Source: Lewinellaceae bacterium
GTDB taxonomy: Bacteria; Bacteroidota; Bacteroidia; Chitinophagales; Saprospiraceae
Reading direction: 5' to 3'
Length of the DNA stretch: 64,000 nucleotides
NCBI GenBank assembly: GCA_016713985.1
Contig: JADJOD010000004.1
Coordinates: 62,001-126,000, forward strand
In this document: piece after piece, positions 9,133-17,240 of the stretch
Layout of the letters: each line of letters starts with the position of its first letter
Numbering within the stretch: position 1 is the first letter of the stretch
Position numbers and translations under genes: made by a program
Notes under the pieces: model-generated
Database searches by the model: none
What the model was told of the DNA's origin: nothing
The model's input: only the letters and a program-made list of their open reading frames with translations

Positions 9133-10827
9133 TTAGCCCTCCGGCAATTCGGACTGTTTCGTATTGCGTGTGGTTTCATCCAGTAAATCCATCAGTGCTT
9201 TGCAAATTTTATTTCGCCTGATGCTAAATTCTTCGGCAGACATTAATTCCCGTTCTTTCAGCAATGTGTTATATCTGTTTTGATATTGCAACAGGTTATT
9301 GAGCAATTCATCTTCCTTCCCCTGATCAAGGATCATTTTTTTGAGCAGATAACATGCTTCCGGGAGTTGATCTTTTTCTATGCAGTCATTTATATCCGCT
9401 GCCGCATGGGAATTAAAAAGATGGCAGGACCGGTCAGCAATCTCAATCGTGTGTTCCACTTTTTGAATAAACTCTTCTCCGGCGGTCCCTTTAATCAGAT
9501 ATCCGTACTTTTTCAAACCGTTTAGCGCCGTTTTTTTGCGCTGCGTCCTTTCTTTGGGTGTACCTCCCGGCTTTCGGGCAGATTTAATCGCTGCTGCAAG
9601 TTCTTCCCGCTCTTTATTAAATCCCACGTTCAATTCATAGTCTGTCAAAAAGTTGAACTCTTGTTTTGATAAATCTTTATTAATACTTTCAAGTTGATTC
9701 ATAAACTCACTTTCCCATCGAAACCGGTGTTCGAGGAGGGCCGTATAGAAGTTATCCAATGCTCTTCGGGCAACCTCGTGGTCCACCCGCCAGGCAACGT
9801 GTTTGTTTGGTTCTGGAATATTAAAATCAAAATCCTTCTTTTCAAAAACATCGCCGGTTGATGGCACGTTCGGAATGACCGACGGTTTCGGTACAGGTCT
9901 TCTTTGCGCGCTCTTTCTCCACATAAAAAGCATTGGAAGCCCCAGTAATGCGAGTATCCCGTAAAAATAGAACCATCCCGGGTAAGGAATATGTAACAGG
10001 GGCATTGTCACTTCCCGGTCGCAAGTCTTTGACCTGGTTTGCAGTGTAAACCGGAGCAGGATGCTGTCTGGAAGATATTCGGAGAGAATAAACCGAAAAG
10101 GAAATATACCGAGCCGGTTGCCGTCTTTTTTAATTTCCAGCGAATTTTGTTCAAAATTTAAAAAATAATCCCGGCTATTTGCAACCCTCACCTTTAGATT
10201 GACCAGTGAATCTTCCAGTACCGCCGGTAATGCAACGATGCCACAAACCAATTCTCCCTGTCCGTTTCGCACATCGGTATAGGCGAAATTGATACTTGCA
10301 TTTTGCAGTTGAGGGAAAACGAGCGTTTGTGGAGGGCTTAGTTTTTTTTCATATCCCCAATACCATGCAATTCGGTAAACCGAGGTTAGCAACAGAGCAG
10401 CCAAAAATAAAACTGCAATTGTAAAAATCAGTCGAAAGGCTACCGGAAGTTTGTTTTGTTGCATCAATTTTTCCAGCAATGCACCCGCATTATCGCGGCG
10501 CTCGTGGAAATATTGATTCAACTCTTCAATTTCGTTGCGAAAAGCGGGATTTTCCTTCAAATACTCCCAATAATTATTTTCTTTACCGATAACATTCCCG
10601 CCGATAAGAAACATGATCTGATGATCAAGTTCTTTCATGGTTTTTACCCAGCGGGAATACATTTCGGGGTAAAGCCGCGCAACCAACTCTTTGGAATGCG
10701 CGGACTGCAACATAGCGGCGCTCCGCAGAAACCCCGGATAGTTTTCGGATTCGAAGATTGATTTGTACAGATATTGCAATGCGGATAAAAATCTGTCCAA
10801 ATCTTCAGGTTTCACTGCGTTTCCCAT
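9133..10827 (-). CDS. Bitopic membrane protein with C-terminal effector-associated-domain (EAD11)-like module
   Basis: I do not recognise this 564-residue protein as a whole. It has a helical N-terminal region (1-128), a membrane segment at about 129-152, a 130-residue beta-rich-looking segment likely outside the cytoplasm, a second membrane segment at about 284-303, and a cytoplasmic helical tail. Residues about 475-551 resemble effector-associated domain 11 as I remember it: a short helical pair (DCIEKDQLPEACYLLKK), then QNRYNTLLKERELMSAEEF and RRNKICKALMDLLDE. EADs are adaptor domains that link sensors to effectors in bacterial conflict and cell-death systems. It lies 11 bases downstream of the polytopic zinc-ribbon gene, so the two probably form one operon and one complex. 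The role is inferred; no catalytic motif was seen. Confidence 0.7.
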   Translation of the reverse strand: MGNAVKPEDLDRFLSALQYLYKSIFESENYPGFLRSAAMLQSAHSKELVARLYPEMYSRWVKTMKELDHQIMFLIGGNVIGKENNYWEYLKENPAFRNEIEELNQYFHERRDNAGALLEKLMQQNKLPVAFRLIFTIAVLFLAALLLTSVYRIAWYWGYEKKLSPPQTLVFPQLQNASINFAYTDVRNGQGELVCGIVALPAVLEDSLVNLKVRVANSRDYFLNFEQNSLEIKKDGNRLGIFPFRFILSEYLPDSILLRFTLQTRSKTCDREVTMPLLHIPYPGWFYFYGILALLGLPMLFMWRKSAQRRPVPKPSVIPNVPSTGDVFEKKDFDFNIPEPNKHVAWRVDHEVARRALDNFYTALLEHRFRWESEFMNQLESINKDLSKQEFNFLTDYELNVGFNKEREELAAAIKSARKPGGTPKERTQRKKTALNGLKKYGYLIKGTAGEEFIQKVEHTIEIADRSCHLFNSHAAADINDCIEKDQLPEACYLLKKMILDQGKEDELLNNLLQYQNRYNTLLKERELMSAEEFSIRRNKICKALMDLLDETTRNTKQSELPEG

Positions 10828-10838
10828 GATTTTTCACG

Positions 10839-13800
10839 TCAATTTATTGCGGTAGAAGGCGAATCAGGCTCGCTGATGGAGATATCTGACTGGTATCGGG
10901 CCTGCATCAGTTTTTCGTATTCCATTTTGAAGTTGCCCTTTTCAACCACAAGGGCAAATTTGGCCGGGTAATATTCCTTGTGAACCGGTACGTAATCAGG
11001 GCCGTCTTCACGATCGGAAAATTTCGTGCGCCTGCCGTCTTCTATAAAAATGGTGGCTTCGACGGGAAAAAATTCGCATCGGTAGCCATATCCGCGGACT
11101 TCTTTTAAAAACTGGTTATAAAATTCGCGCAGTTCATTCACCCCTTCCACACTAAGCAGCGGATCCGTACTGTTAATTTCATTCAGTATATCACGGTTGG
11201 CTTCTTCCGTCAGATAGTTGCCCGTTTTAACCTGCGGGTAATTGTCGCAAAAATAGATGTAGATAAAATCGTTCGGTTTTTTATTGTGCCATTTCATGGC
11301 AATCAGTTTTTGCACGGATGGCGGAAAAATATTTCGGTCGGAAAAGATGAGTAAAAAGTAATCCTGGTCACTGATTTTGAATATCTTATCACTCAAAGTT
11401 TTATCATGAAGGTGCTCTTTTTTTTCCTGGAACCTCGTAGATTGAAGCAGAAAGCGCTTCAAGGCGCGGGCATATAGCCGAAGGCTGTTCGTCCAGATAT
11501 GTTCCGTGATGCGCATAAAATCCCGGCCCCGTCTTTTTACGAAGGAATCATACAGTTTCTTTTCCCATAACAGCACCGGCCGGAAAAGAGGTTCTTCGAC
11601 CTGATTATACCAGGGGTCGTCGGCTTTGGGCTGCACAAACGTCACGTGGTGCCCGTCGCGGAACGACTCCAGTTCCCGTTTGTATTTCTGGTATTCCAAC
11701 GGTGTGATATCATCATTTCTTTCCAGGCGTTTAATTAAATCGTTGAGGCGCCTGCTCATGTCAGTTTTTGATTCCCGTGTGCTGTACGTTTCCAACAGAT
11801 ATCGTTCTTCATACAGCAAGGTTTTCAGGCTTTCCCGCCGCTTATCAGACAAATGTTGACGCATTTTGCCAAATTGGCTGCTGAGTTGTCCAAAATGCTC
11901 CACCAGCAAGTTGACTCGTTGGGCTTCGAAGATATTGACGGTTTTTTTAGGAAAAATAACGTGGTATTGGCTTTTAATCTGGCGAACAACCAATAATGCA
12001 AAAGAGCCGCTGATAATAATTGCGATCATAAACGGCAGGAAAAAAGGTGATGTCTGCATGGAGGAAAAATTCAGAAAGGCCCTGATTTGTTCACCAATCA
12101 CAAACCCTGCCGCGTGCCGGATACCACTGAATTGTACCAGGTCAGTGTAACTGTAAAATGTGGAAAATACGGACATCATGCCCACAAGAAGTATAAGCGT
12201 GACGTAGATCAGTATATATACGTTGTGATTGATGGCAAGCCGGCTGCCCATTTGGTTTGATTTTTTTTCGTGTTTAGCCACGATAAACCAATAAGAGGCC
12301 AGTCCGATCAGCTGGGCAAACAGCAAATTCAGATAGGTATATTGCCGGGTAAAAAACCAGTAAAAAAGTACAAGGATGGTAAAAATCAGGATGGTTCCAG
12401 CCAGGCTGATAATCAATTCCCCAAAGTTGTGTGCAAAAGTGATCAACCCGTCGAATTTACCTTTGTTTTCTCTGCGCGTCTGTAGCCAGATCGTTTGGGT
12501 AATTATAAAAAAAGCCAGGCCGTTTAAAAAGTAAATATTATCCGTTTGCTCCAATAATCCGGTATAACTTCGTACAATTTGGGGCAAAAGCGGCAACAAG
12601 CCGGCAAAAATAACCCAACCTGTCAAACTGATACCAGTAATAAAAGTAGCTTTTATTTTGCGCTCATAATACTGCCGGTGGTTTTGTCCGTACTGGAAAA
12701 ATTTGAGCAACCCATAGGTATAAAGCAGCGAAAACGCAAAGTTTAGCGGCGTATAAAACAGGGTTTGGTGAAATAAAAAGGAGTTACTGGTAAACCCGAC
12801 CAGAAGAAAATAGACAAAAATGTAAGCCAGAAATTTGTCGATCGAAACAAAAAAGAACCGGTCGAACCGATAGAGCATACTGAGGCTCTCCCAATTAAGA
12901 TCCTTCAATAAAAAAGGCGTCAACGACACACTCATACCAAAGATCAGTACCGTTTGGTTGAATATTTTGAGTTGTTCGAGGGTATAAAAACCGTATTCCG
13001 GTAAATAATGCTTGCCAAAAAGCAACAGGGAAGAAAGCGAAAACAGCGCAAACAGAAAAGTAGAAATTAAATCAAACCCGAAAACATATGCTAATTCCCC
13101 TTTTTGGTTGAAGCCGCAAGCCGGGCAGTTCAGGTATTTATCAAAGACTGTCCCGCAATTGGGGCAACAATTTTTGGGTATCAGTATTTCATCGTCATCC
13201 TCGCAAACTTTAAATGTGTGGTGAAAGGGTTGTTTGTGCTCGATAGAATCCATTCTGCCACAAACCGGGCAATAAAACTCATTTTTCAGGTTGGAATCAT
13301 CTGATTGTGTTCGATTTAACATCCGTGCCATCAAATCCTTGCGATAAAACAGAAATATTCGAAAATAATCGATGACCTCTTTTAACGTCCAGATAAAAAT
13401 CAACAAAATCAAAATCGACAAAATAATGCCTAAACCCTTGTCCAGCAAGGTAAGCGGGGCAAGAGCATATGTAGGGGCGGCTTGGGTCAGTTTTTCCACT
13501 TTATCCCCGTACAAACGGGCGGTCTCGCCGGATTCCGGCAGGGTTTTCAGAAACCCCTGGAGTTCCATAAATTGCCCGTTCTGCCACAATAACTCCGCAT
13601 AACTACGGTCAAAAGGCTCGTATCCCGACCAATCGGCAACCAATGGCCTGGCCAATTCAAGTGCTTTATCATATTCCCAGTGGATGGCGCGGCGTTGCAC
13701 CTCTGCCAACCGGAGCGGTTGCACGAGCCATTGCCTGCCGCTGTCCCGCAAATCCCGATCCATATCCCTGACGAAAATTTCGACATCCTTTTTGCGGTAC

Positions 13801-14201
13801 ACCCGATCCAGTTGTAGCAGTGTCATTTCCATCAGCCGGGCATTGTACCCGGGGTAATCCGGTGTGGATTGTTGTATAAACAGCGCAAACAGGGGGCTAA
13901 GGAATTCCTCTGCCGAGCCGGGGTCTACAACTGCCTGGCGGAAAAACTGGCCCAGCGCTTCGAGCGGGAATCTGGATGTATCCCGGTGAAAAACAAGGGA
14001 GTCTTTATCGGAAAATACGAAGCGGTCTTTTACGTTGCTGAACGCGAGTTTCGATACGCCTTCATCAAAGAATTGGTGATAGTCAACCGGCGGCTTTTTG
14101 TCTGAAAATACGCCGAGAACAGGGATCAGGAAATCTTTGGAAAGGAATATAAGTATTAAAAAAACCGCAATGTTTATTGGGTTGATCTTTCGCATTGACA
14201 A
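10839..14201 (-). CDS. Large polytopic membrane protein with zinc ribbons, function unknown
   Basis: The 1120-residue product starts with a membrane anchor (about 10-31), followed by a helical, probably extracytoplasmic region to about residue 250 and a membrane helix at about 253-276. A cytoplasmic cluster of cysteine pairs follows (CPVC at 311-314, CCPNC at 345-349, CPAC at 359-362) that looks like two zinc ribbons. About ten hydrophobic segments follow (roughly 375-790), then a charged coiled region and a soluble C-terminal domain (about 880-1100) with alternating hydrophobic strands such as YFLLIFSD and DFIYIYFCD. I recognise no enzyme family. It is the first gene of a two-gene operon with the EAD11-like protein and runs divergently from nothing obvious upstream; tsaC lies 51 bases upstream on the same strand. 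Confidence 0.7.
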   Translation of the reverse strand: MSMRKINPINIAVFLILIFLSKDFLIPVLGVFSDKKPPVDYHQFFDEGVSKLAFSNVKDRFVFSDKDSLVFHRDTSRFPLEALGQFFRQAVVDPGSAEEFLSPLFALFIQQSTPDYPGYNARLMEMTLLQLDRVYRKKDVEIFVRDMDRDLRDSGRQWLVQPLRLAEVQRRAIHWEYDKALELARPLVADWSGYEPFDRSYAELLWQNGQFMELQGFLKTLPESGETARLYGDKVEKLTQAAPTYALAPLTLLDKGLGIILSILILLIFIWTLKEVIDYFRIFLFYRKDLMARMLNRTQSDDSNLKNEFYCPVCGRMDSIEHKQPFHHTFKVCEDDDEILIPKNCCPNCGTVFDKYLNCPACGFNQKGELAYVFGFDLISTFLFALFSLSSLLLFGKHYLPEYGFYTLEQLKIFNQTVLIFGMSVSLTPFLLKDLNWESLSMLYRFDRFFFVSIDKFLAYIFVYFLLVGFTSNSFLFHQTLFYTPLNFAFSLLYTYGLLKFFQYGQNHRQYYERKIKATFITGISLTGWVIFAGLLPLLPQIVRSYTGLLEQTDNIYFLNGLAFFIITQTIWLQTRRENKGKFDGLITFAHNFGELIISLAGTILIFTILVLFYWFFTRQYTYLNLLFAQLIGLASYWFIVAKHEKKSNQMGSRLAINHNVYILIYVTLILLVGMMSVFSTFYSYTDLVQFSGIRHAAGFVIGEQIRAFLNFSSMQTSPFFLPFMIAIIISGSFALLVVRQIKSQYHVIFPKKTVNIFEAQRVNLLVEHFGQLSSQFGKMRQHLSDKRRESLKTLLYEERYLLETYSTRESKTDMSRRLNDLIKRLERNDDITPLEYQKYKRELESFRDGHHVTFVQPKADDPWYNQVEEPLFRPVLLWEKKLYDSFVKRRGRDFMRITEHIWTNSLRLYARALKRFLLQSTRFQEKKEHLHDKTLSDKIFKISDQDYFLLIFSDRNIFPPSVQKLIAMKWHNKKPNDFIYIYFCDNYPQVKTGNYLTEEANRDILNEINSTDPLLSVEGVNELREFYNQFLKEVRGYGYRCEFFPVEATIFIEDGRRTKFSDREDGPDYVPVHKEYYPAKFALVVEKGNFKMEYEKLMQARYQSDISISEPDSPSTAIN

Positions 14202-14252
14202 CTGAATTAAGAGAAATCGTGGGTGTTCCTAATGGCGCTGCCAAGATACTAA

Positions 14253-14834
14253 TTAATCCCTTAAAAACTCCAACTCCTGATGCCGGTCCAGTTTTGCAAT
14301 GGAGGAAGGCTCGTGTGGTTCTTTATCATCCTGCCGGTATTTCACCACATAGTCGACGTTGCCGAGAATTTCGCTGCTGATGGCGCCAAAAGTCGGCGGG
14401 AAAGGCTCTCCACTTTTATTCGCCGAGGTACTGACTAAGGGTTTGCCCAGTTCTGCGATGAGTTCCCGGCAAAATTCATCCTGCGCCACCCGGATGGCCA
14501 CCGAGCCGTCGGGCGCTTTTACGGACGGCGGCAGCCCCGTATTCCGGTCATAAATAATGGTCAGCGGCCGCTGATGAAAAGCTAGCAGCGTTTCCAGCCG
14601 CGGATGTACCTTCGGCACAAATTGTTTCAGCATATCAATATCAGACACCAGCAATACGTACCCCTTGTCCGGGGCGCGGCCTTTGAGCGCCGTAACCCGG
14701 GCAACGGCCGCTTCATTGGTGGCATCACAACCGATTCCCCAAACGGTATCGGTGGGGTAACAAATCAATCCGCCGTTCTGTAAAAGGCGGACAATCTCCG
14801 AAATGTCGTCGCGTAGCAGGAACATACCCAACAT
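14253..14834 (-). CDS. tsaC: L-threonylcarbamoyladenylate synthase (TsaC/Sua5/YrdC family)
   Basis: The enzyme makes threonylcarbamoyl-AMP from threonine, bicarbonate and ATP for the t6A37 modification of ANN-decoding tRNAs. The YrdC fold is clear: GGLICYPTDTVWGIGCDA near the start, VTALKGRAPDKGYVLLVSD for nucleotide and threonine contacts, RPLTIIYD, PDGSVAIRVAQDEFC and LVSTSANKSGEPFP. At 193 residues it is the short TsaC form without the extra Sua5 domain. A start at 14825 (MFLLRDD) is equally possible. It may be cotranscribed with the downstream zinc-ribbon gene, but the 51-base gap leaves this open. Confidence 0.94.
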   Translation of the reverse strand: MLGMFLLRDDISEIVRLLQNGGLICYPTDTVWGIGCDATNEAAVARVTALKGRAPDKGYVLLVSDIDMLKQFVPKVHPRLETLLAFHQRPLTIIYDRNTGLPPSVKAPDGSVAIRVAQDEFCRELIAELGKPLVSTSANKSGEPFPPTFGAISSEILGNVDYVVKYRQDDKEPHEPSSIAKLDRHQELEFLRD

Positions 14835-14861
14835 TTAAGGGTTTAAAAACGTTAACGGATG

Positions 14862-14869
14862 TATTTTTG
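14862..14869 (+). promoter_or_regulatory. Bacteroidota-type -7 box TATTTTTG
   Basis: TATTTTTG matches the Bacteroidota -7 consensus TAnnTTTG and lies 64 bases before the ATG of the T9SS gene at 14934. No convincing -33 TTG was found. Confidence 0.45.
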
Positions 14870-14933
14870 GGGGTGACAAAAGTCCGATTTTTACCGGGAA
14901 AACCTTCTCATAAAGAATAAACACACACATACT

Positions 14934-17204
14934 ATGGTTCAGCGCGGGTTAATTACTTCTTTGGCAATCCTTTTTTGGGTTGGCGCTCCCCTGTTTTTGG
15001 AGGCGATGCACATCATCGGTGGTGAAATCACTTACGAATGTATCGGCGATGCCCCCAATAACAACCGGATTTACCGGTTTACCATGAAAATATACCGGGA
15101 TTGCCAGGGGAATGGCGCTTTTTTCGACAGTCCGGCCGAAATGGCCATTTACCAGGGCACCCTTTCCAACAACATGCGGATTGCCGAATTTAACGGCCCG
15201 CTCATCGATATTGAACCGCTCCAGGCCGACACCCCCAACTGCGTCAACAAATTCCCGAGCAATGTTTGTGTCGAGCAGGCGACGTACGTCTTTACCCGTA
15301 CACTTCCCATCCTGCAAACGGGCAGTTATTTCATTGTATATCAACGCTGTTGCCGCAATTTAACGATCACCAATATCCTCACCCCGGGAGATATAGGCGC
15401 CACTTATATGATCGAACTCACAGCAGCGGCCCAGCAACAGTGCAATAACAGCCCGGTGTTCAACGGTTTCCCCCCCATTGTAATCTGCAAAGACTTTGCC
15501 CTTAATTTCGACCACTCCGCCACCGACCCCGAAGGTGACCAGTTGGTGTACAGTTTTTGTTCACCGTTCCAGGGCGGCGGTCCCTTGCTCAACCAGCCGG
15601 CGTTGGAATCCTGTGAAGGTGCAAAACCAACCCCGCCTTGCGCCCCGCCGTTCGACAACGTTACGTTTATCCCGCCACTCACACCGGGCAACCCCATGGG
15701 TGGCGCGCCCCAGGTCACCATCAACTCCACAACAGGTGTGATTACCGGAACGCCGAACATGATCGGGCAGTTTGTCGTCGGCGTCTGTGTGCAGGAATTT
15801 CGCAACGGCGTTTTGTTATCCACCCTCAAACGGGACTTTCAGTTCAACGTAGCGGATTGTGAACCCACCGTCATTGCCAGTATAACGACGGATTCGTCAA
15901 AAATTGTCGGGCCAGACCAGTATGTGATAAAATCTTGCGGTAGAAACAAGATTTTTTTTGAAAACGAAAGTATTGACAAGGCGAAAATCGACTCTTTCGA
16001 GTGGCGTTTTAACTTCTCGACGGACTCGACGTTTTCCGACAAAACAAACTGGGACGCCGACATTACCTTTCCCGGAGTCGGTAATTATTTGGGTATGTTG
16101 CTCCTGAATCCGGGATCGGAATGTGGCGACACGGCCTATATCAACGTAAATATTTTCCCGGGTGTAAACGCCGATTTTGAATACGATTACGATACCTGTG
16201 TTGCCGGCCCTGTGGTTTTTACCGATCAGTCTTCGGGCGCCGGGGTTGTGGATCGGTGGTATTGGAATTTTGGTGTTCCGGGGGGCAAATCGACTTTACA
16301 AAACCCTGATTATCTGTATACTACCCCCGGAAATCACCCGGTTCGGCTACTTGTGGTGGATAAAAACCTATGTGCCGACGACACCGTTCAGGTCATCAAC
16401 TGGTTCCCGGTGCCCCCGTTGATCATCATCCAGCCCAGCAGTTATCTCGGCTGTGCCCCGGCAGAAATATTTTTTAATAACCTGTCCTCCCCTATCGACG
16501 ACAGTTATCACATTGTCTGGGATTTTGGCGACGGCCACGGCGTGGAAAATGTGATCAGCCCGACGTATACGTATACGGAACCGGGCATTTATGACGTAAA
16601 AGTTGCGATCACCTCTCCCATCGGTTGTTTCACCTCCGATTCTTTCCCCAATCTCATCCGTGTGGAGCCCTCGCCGATTGCCGATTTTGAGTTTACGCCG
16701 AATACGGATTTGTCCAATTTTAACAACACCATCCATTTTATGGACCTGTCGCAGGGGGCGGAGCACTGGAACTGGCAACTCGACCGCTTCAAAACGACCA
16801 TTGAGCAAAACCCGACGTTTACCTTCCCCGATACGGGCCTGATGAAAATACGCCTCGTGGTGACGCACCCGGAGGGATGTAAAGATTCCATTATCAAGTA
16901 CTTGGACATCCGGCCGATTGTACTTTGGAACATGCCCAATGCTTTCACCCCCAATGGCGACGGGCTCAACGACGGATTCCTCGGCAAAGGGTATCTCGAG
17001 GGCGCCACCAATTTCCGGATGAGCATCTGGAACCGCTGGGGAGAAATGGTGTACGAAACAACCAACCCCAACGACGAGTGGAACGGCCGCGTCAAAAATA
17101 CCGGCGGAATGTCGCCGGCAGGTGTTTACGTGTATATTCTGTCGTTTACCGGTCCACGCGGCGAGCCCTTTGAATTCAAGGGATATGCCACCTTGATACG
17201 ATAA
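14934..17204 (+). CDS. T9SS type B (gliding-motility-associated C-terminal domain) secreted PKD protein
   Basis: The 756-residue product begins with a signal peptide and a conserved block after cleavage, HIIGGEITYECIGD, then MKIYRDCQGNG. PKD-like domains are visible in the second half (WYWNFGVPGGKS, HIVWDFGDGHGVEN), and GTPNMIGQFVVGVCVQEF is shared with the neighbouring paralogue. The C-terminus is a typical gliding-motility-associated domain: PNAFTPNGDGLNDGF, FRMSIWNRWGEMVYET, WNGRVKNTGG and GVYVYILSF. Such proteins pass the outer membrane through the type IX system and are attached to or released from the surface. It converges on a paralogue ending at 17241. Confidence 0.92.
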   Translation: MVQRGLITSLAILFWVGAPLFLEAMHIIGGEITYECIGDAPNNNRIYRFTMKIYRDCQGNGAFFDSPAEMAIYQGTLSNNMRIAEFNGPLIDIEPLQADTPNCVNKFPSNVCVEQATYVFTRTLPILQTGSYFIVYQRCCRNLTITNILTPGDIGATYMIELTAAAQQQCNNSPVFNGFPPIVICKDFALNFDHSATDPEGDQLVYSFCSPFQGGGPLLNQPALESCEGAKPTPPCAPPFDNVTFIPPLTPGNPMGGAPQVTINSTTGVITGTPNMIGQFVVGVCVQEFRNGVLLSTLKRDFQFNVADCEPTVIASITTDSSKIVGPDQYVIKSCGRNKIFFENESIDKAKIDSFEWRFNFSTDSTFSDKTNWDADITFPGVGNYLGMLLLNPGSECGDTAYINVNIFPGVNADFEYDYDTCVAGPVVFTDQSSGAGVVDRWYWNFGVPGGKSTLQNPDYLYTTPGNHPVRLLVVDKNLCADDTVQVINWFPVPPLIIIQPSSYLGCAPAEIFFNNLSSPIDDSYHIVWDFGDGHGVENVISPTYTYTEPGIYDVKVAITSPIGCFTSDSFPNLIRVEPSPIADFEFTPNTDLSNFNNTIHFMDLSQGAEHWNWQLDRFKTTIEQNPTFTFPDTGLMKIRLVVTHPEGCKDSIIKYLDIRPIVLWNMPNAFTPNGDGLNDGFLGKGYLEGATNFRMSIWNRWGEMVYETTNPNDEWNGRVKNTGGMSPAGVYVYILSFTGPRGEPFEFKGYATLIR

Positions 17205-17240
17205 AAATCCGCGTCAGTCCATCCGCGTAACCCTTCCGCA

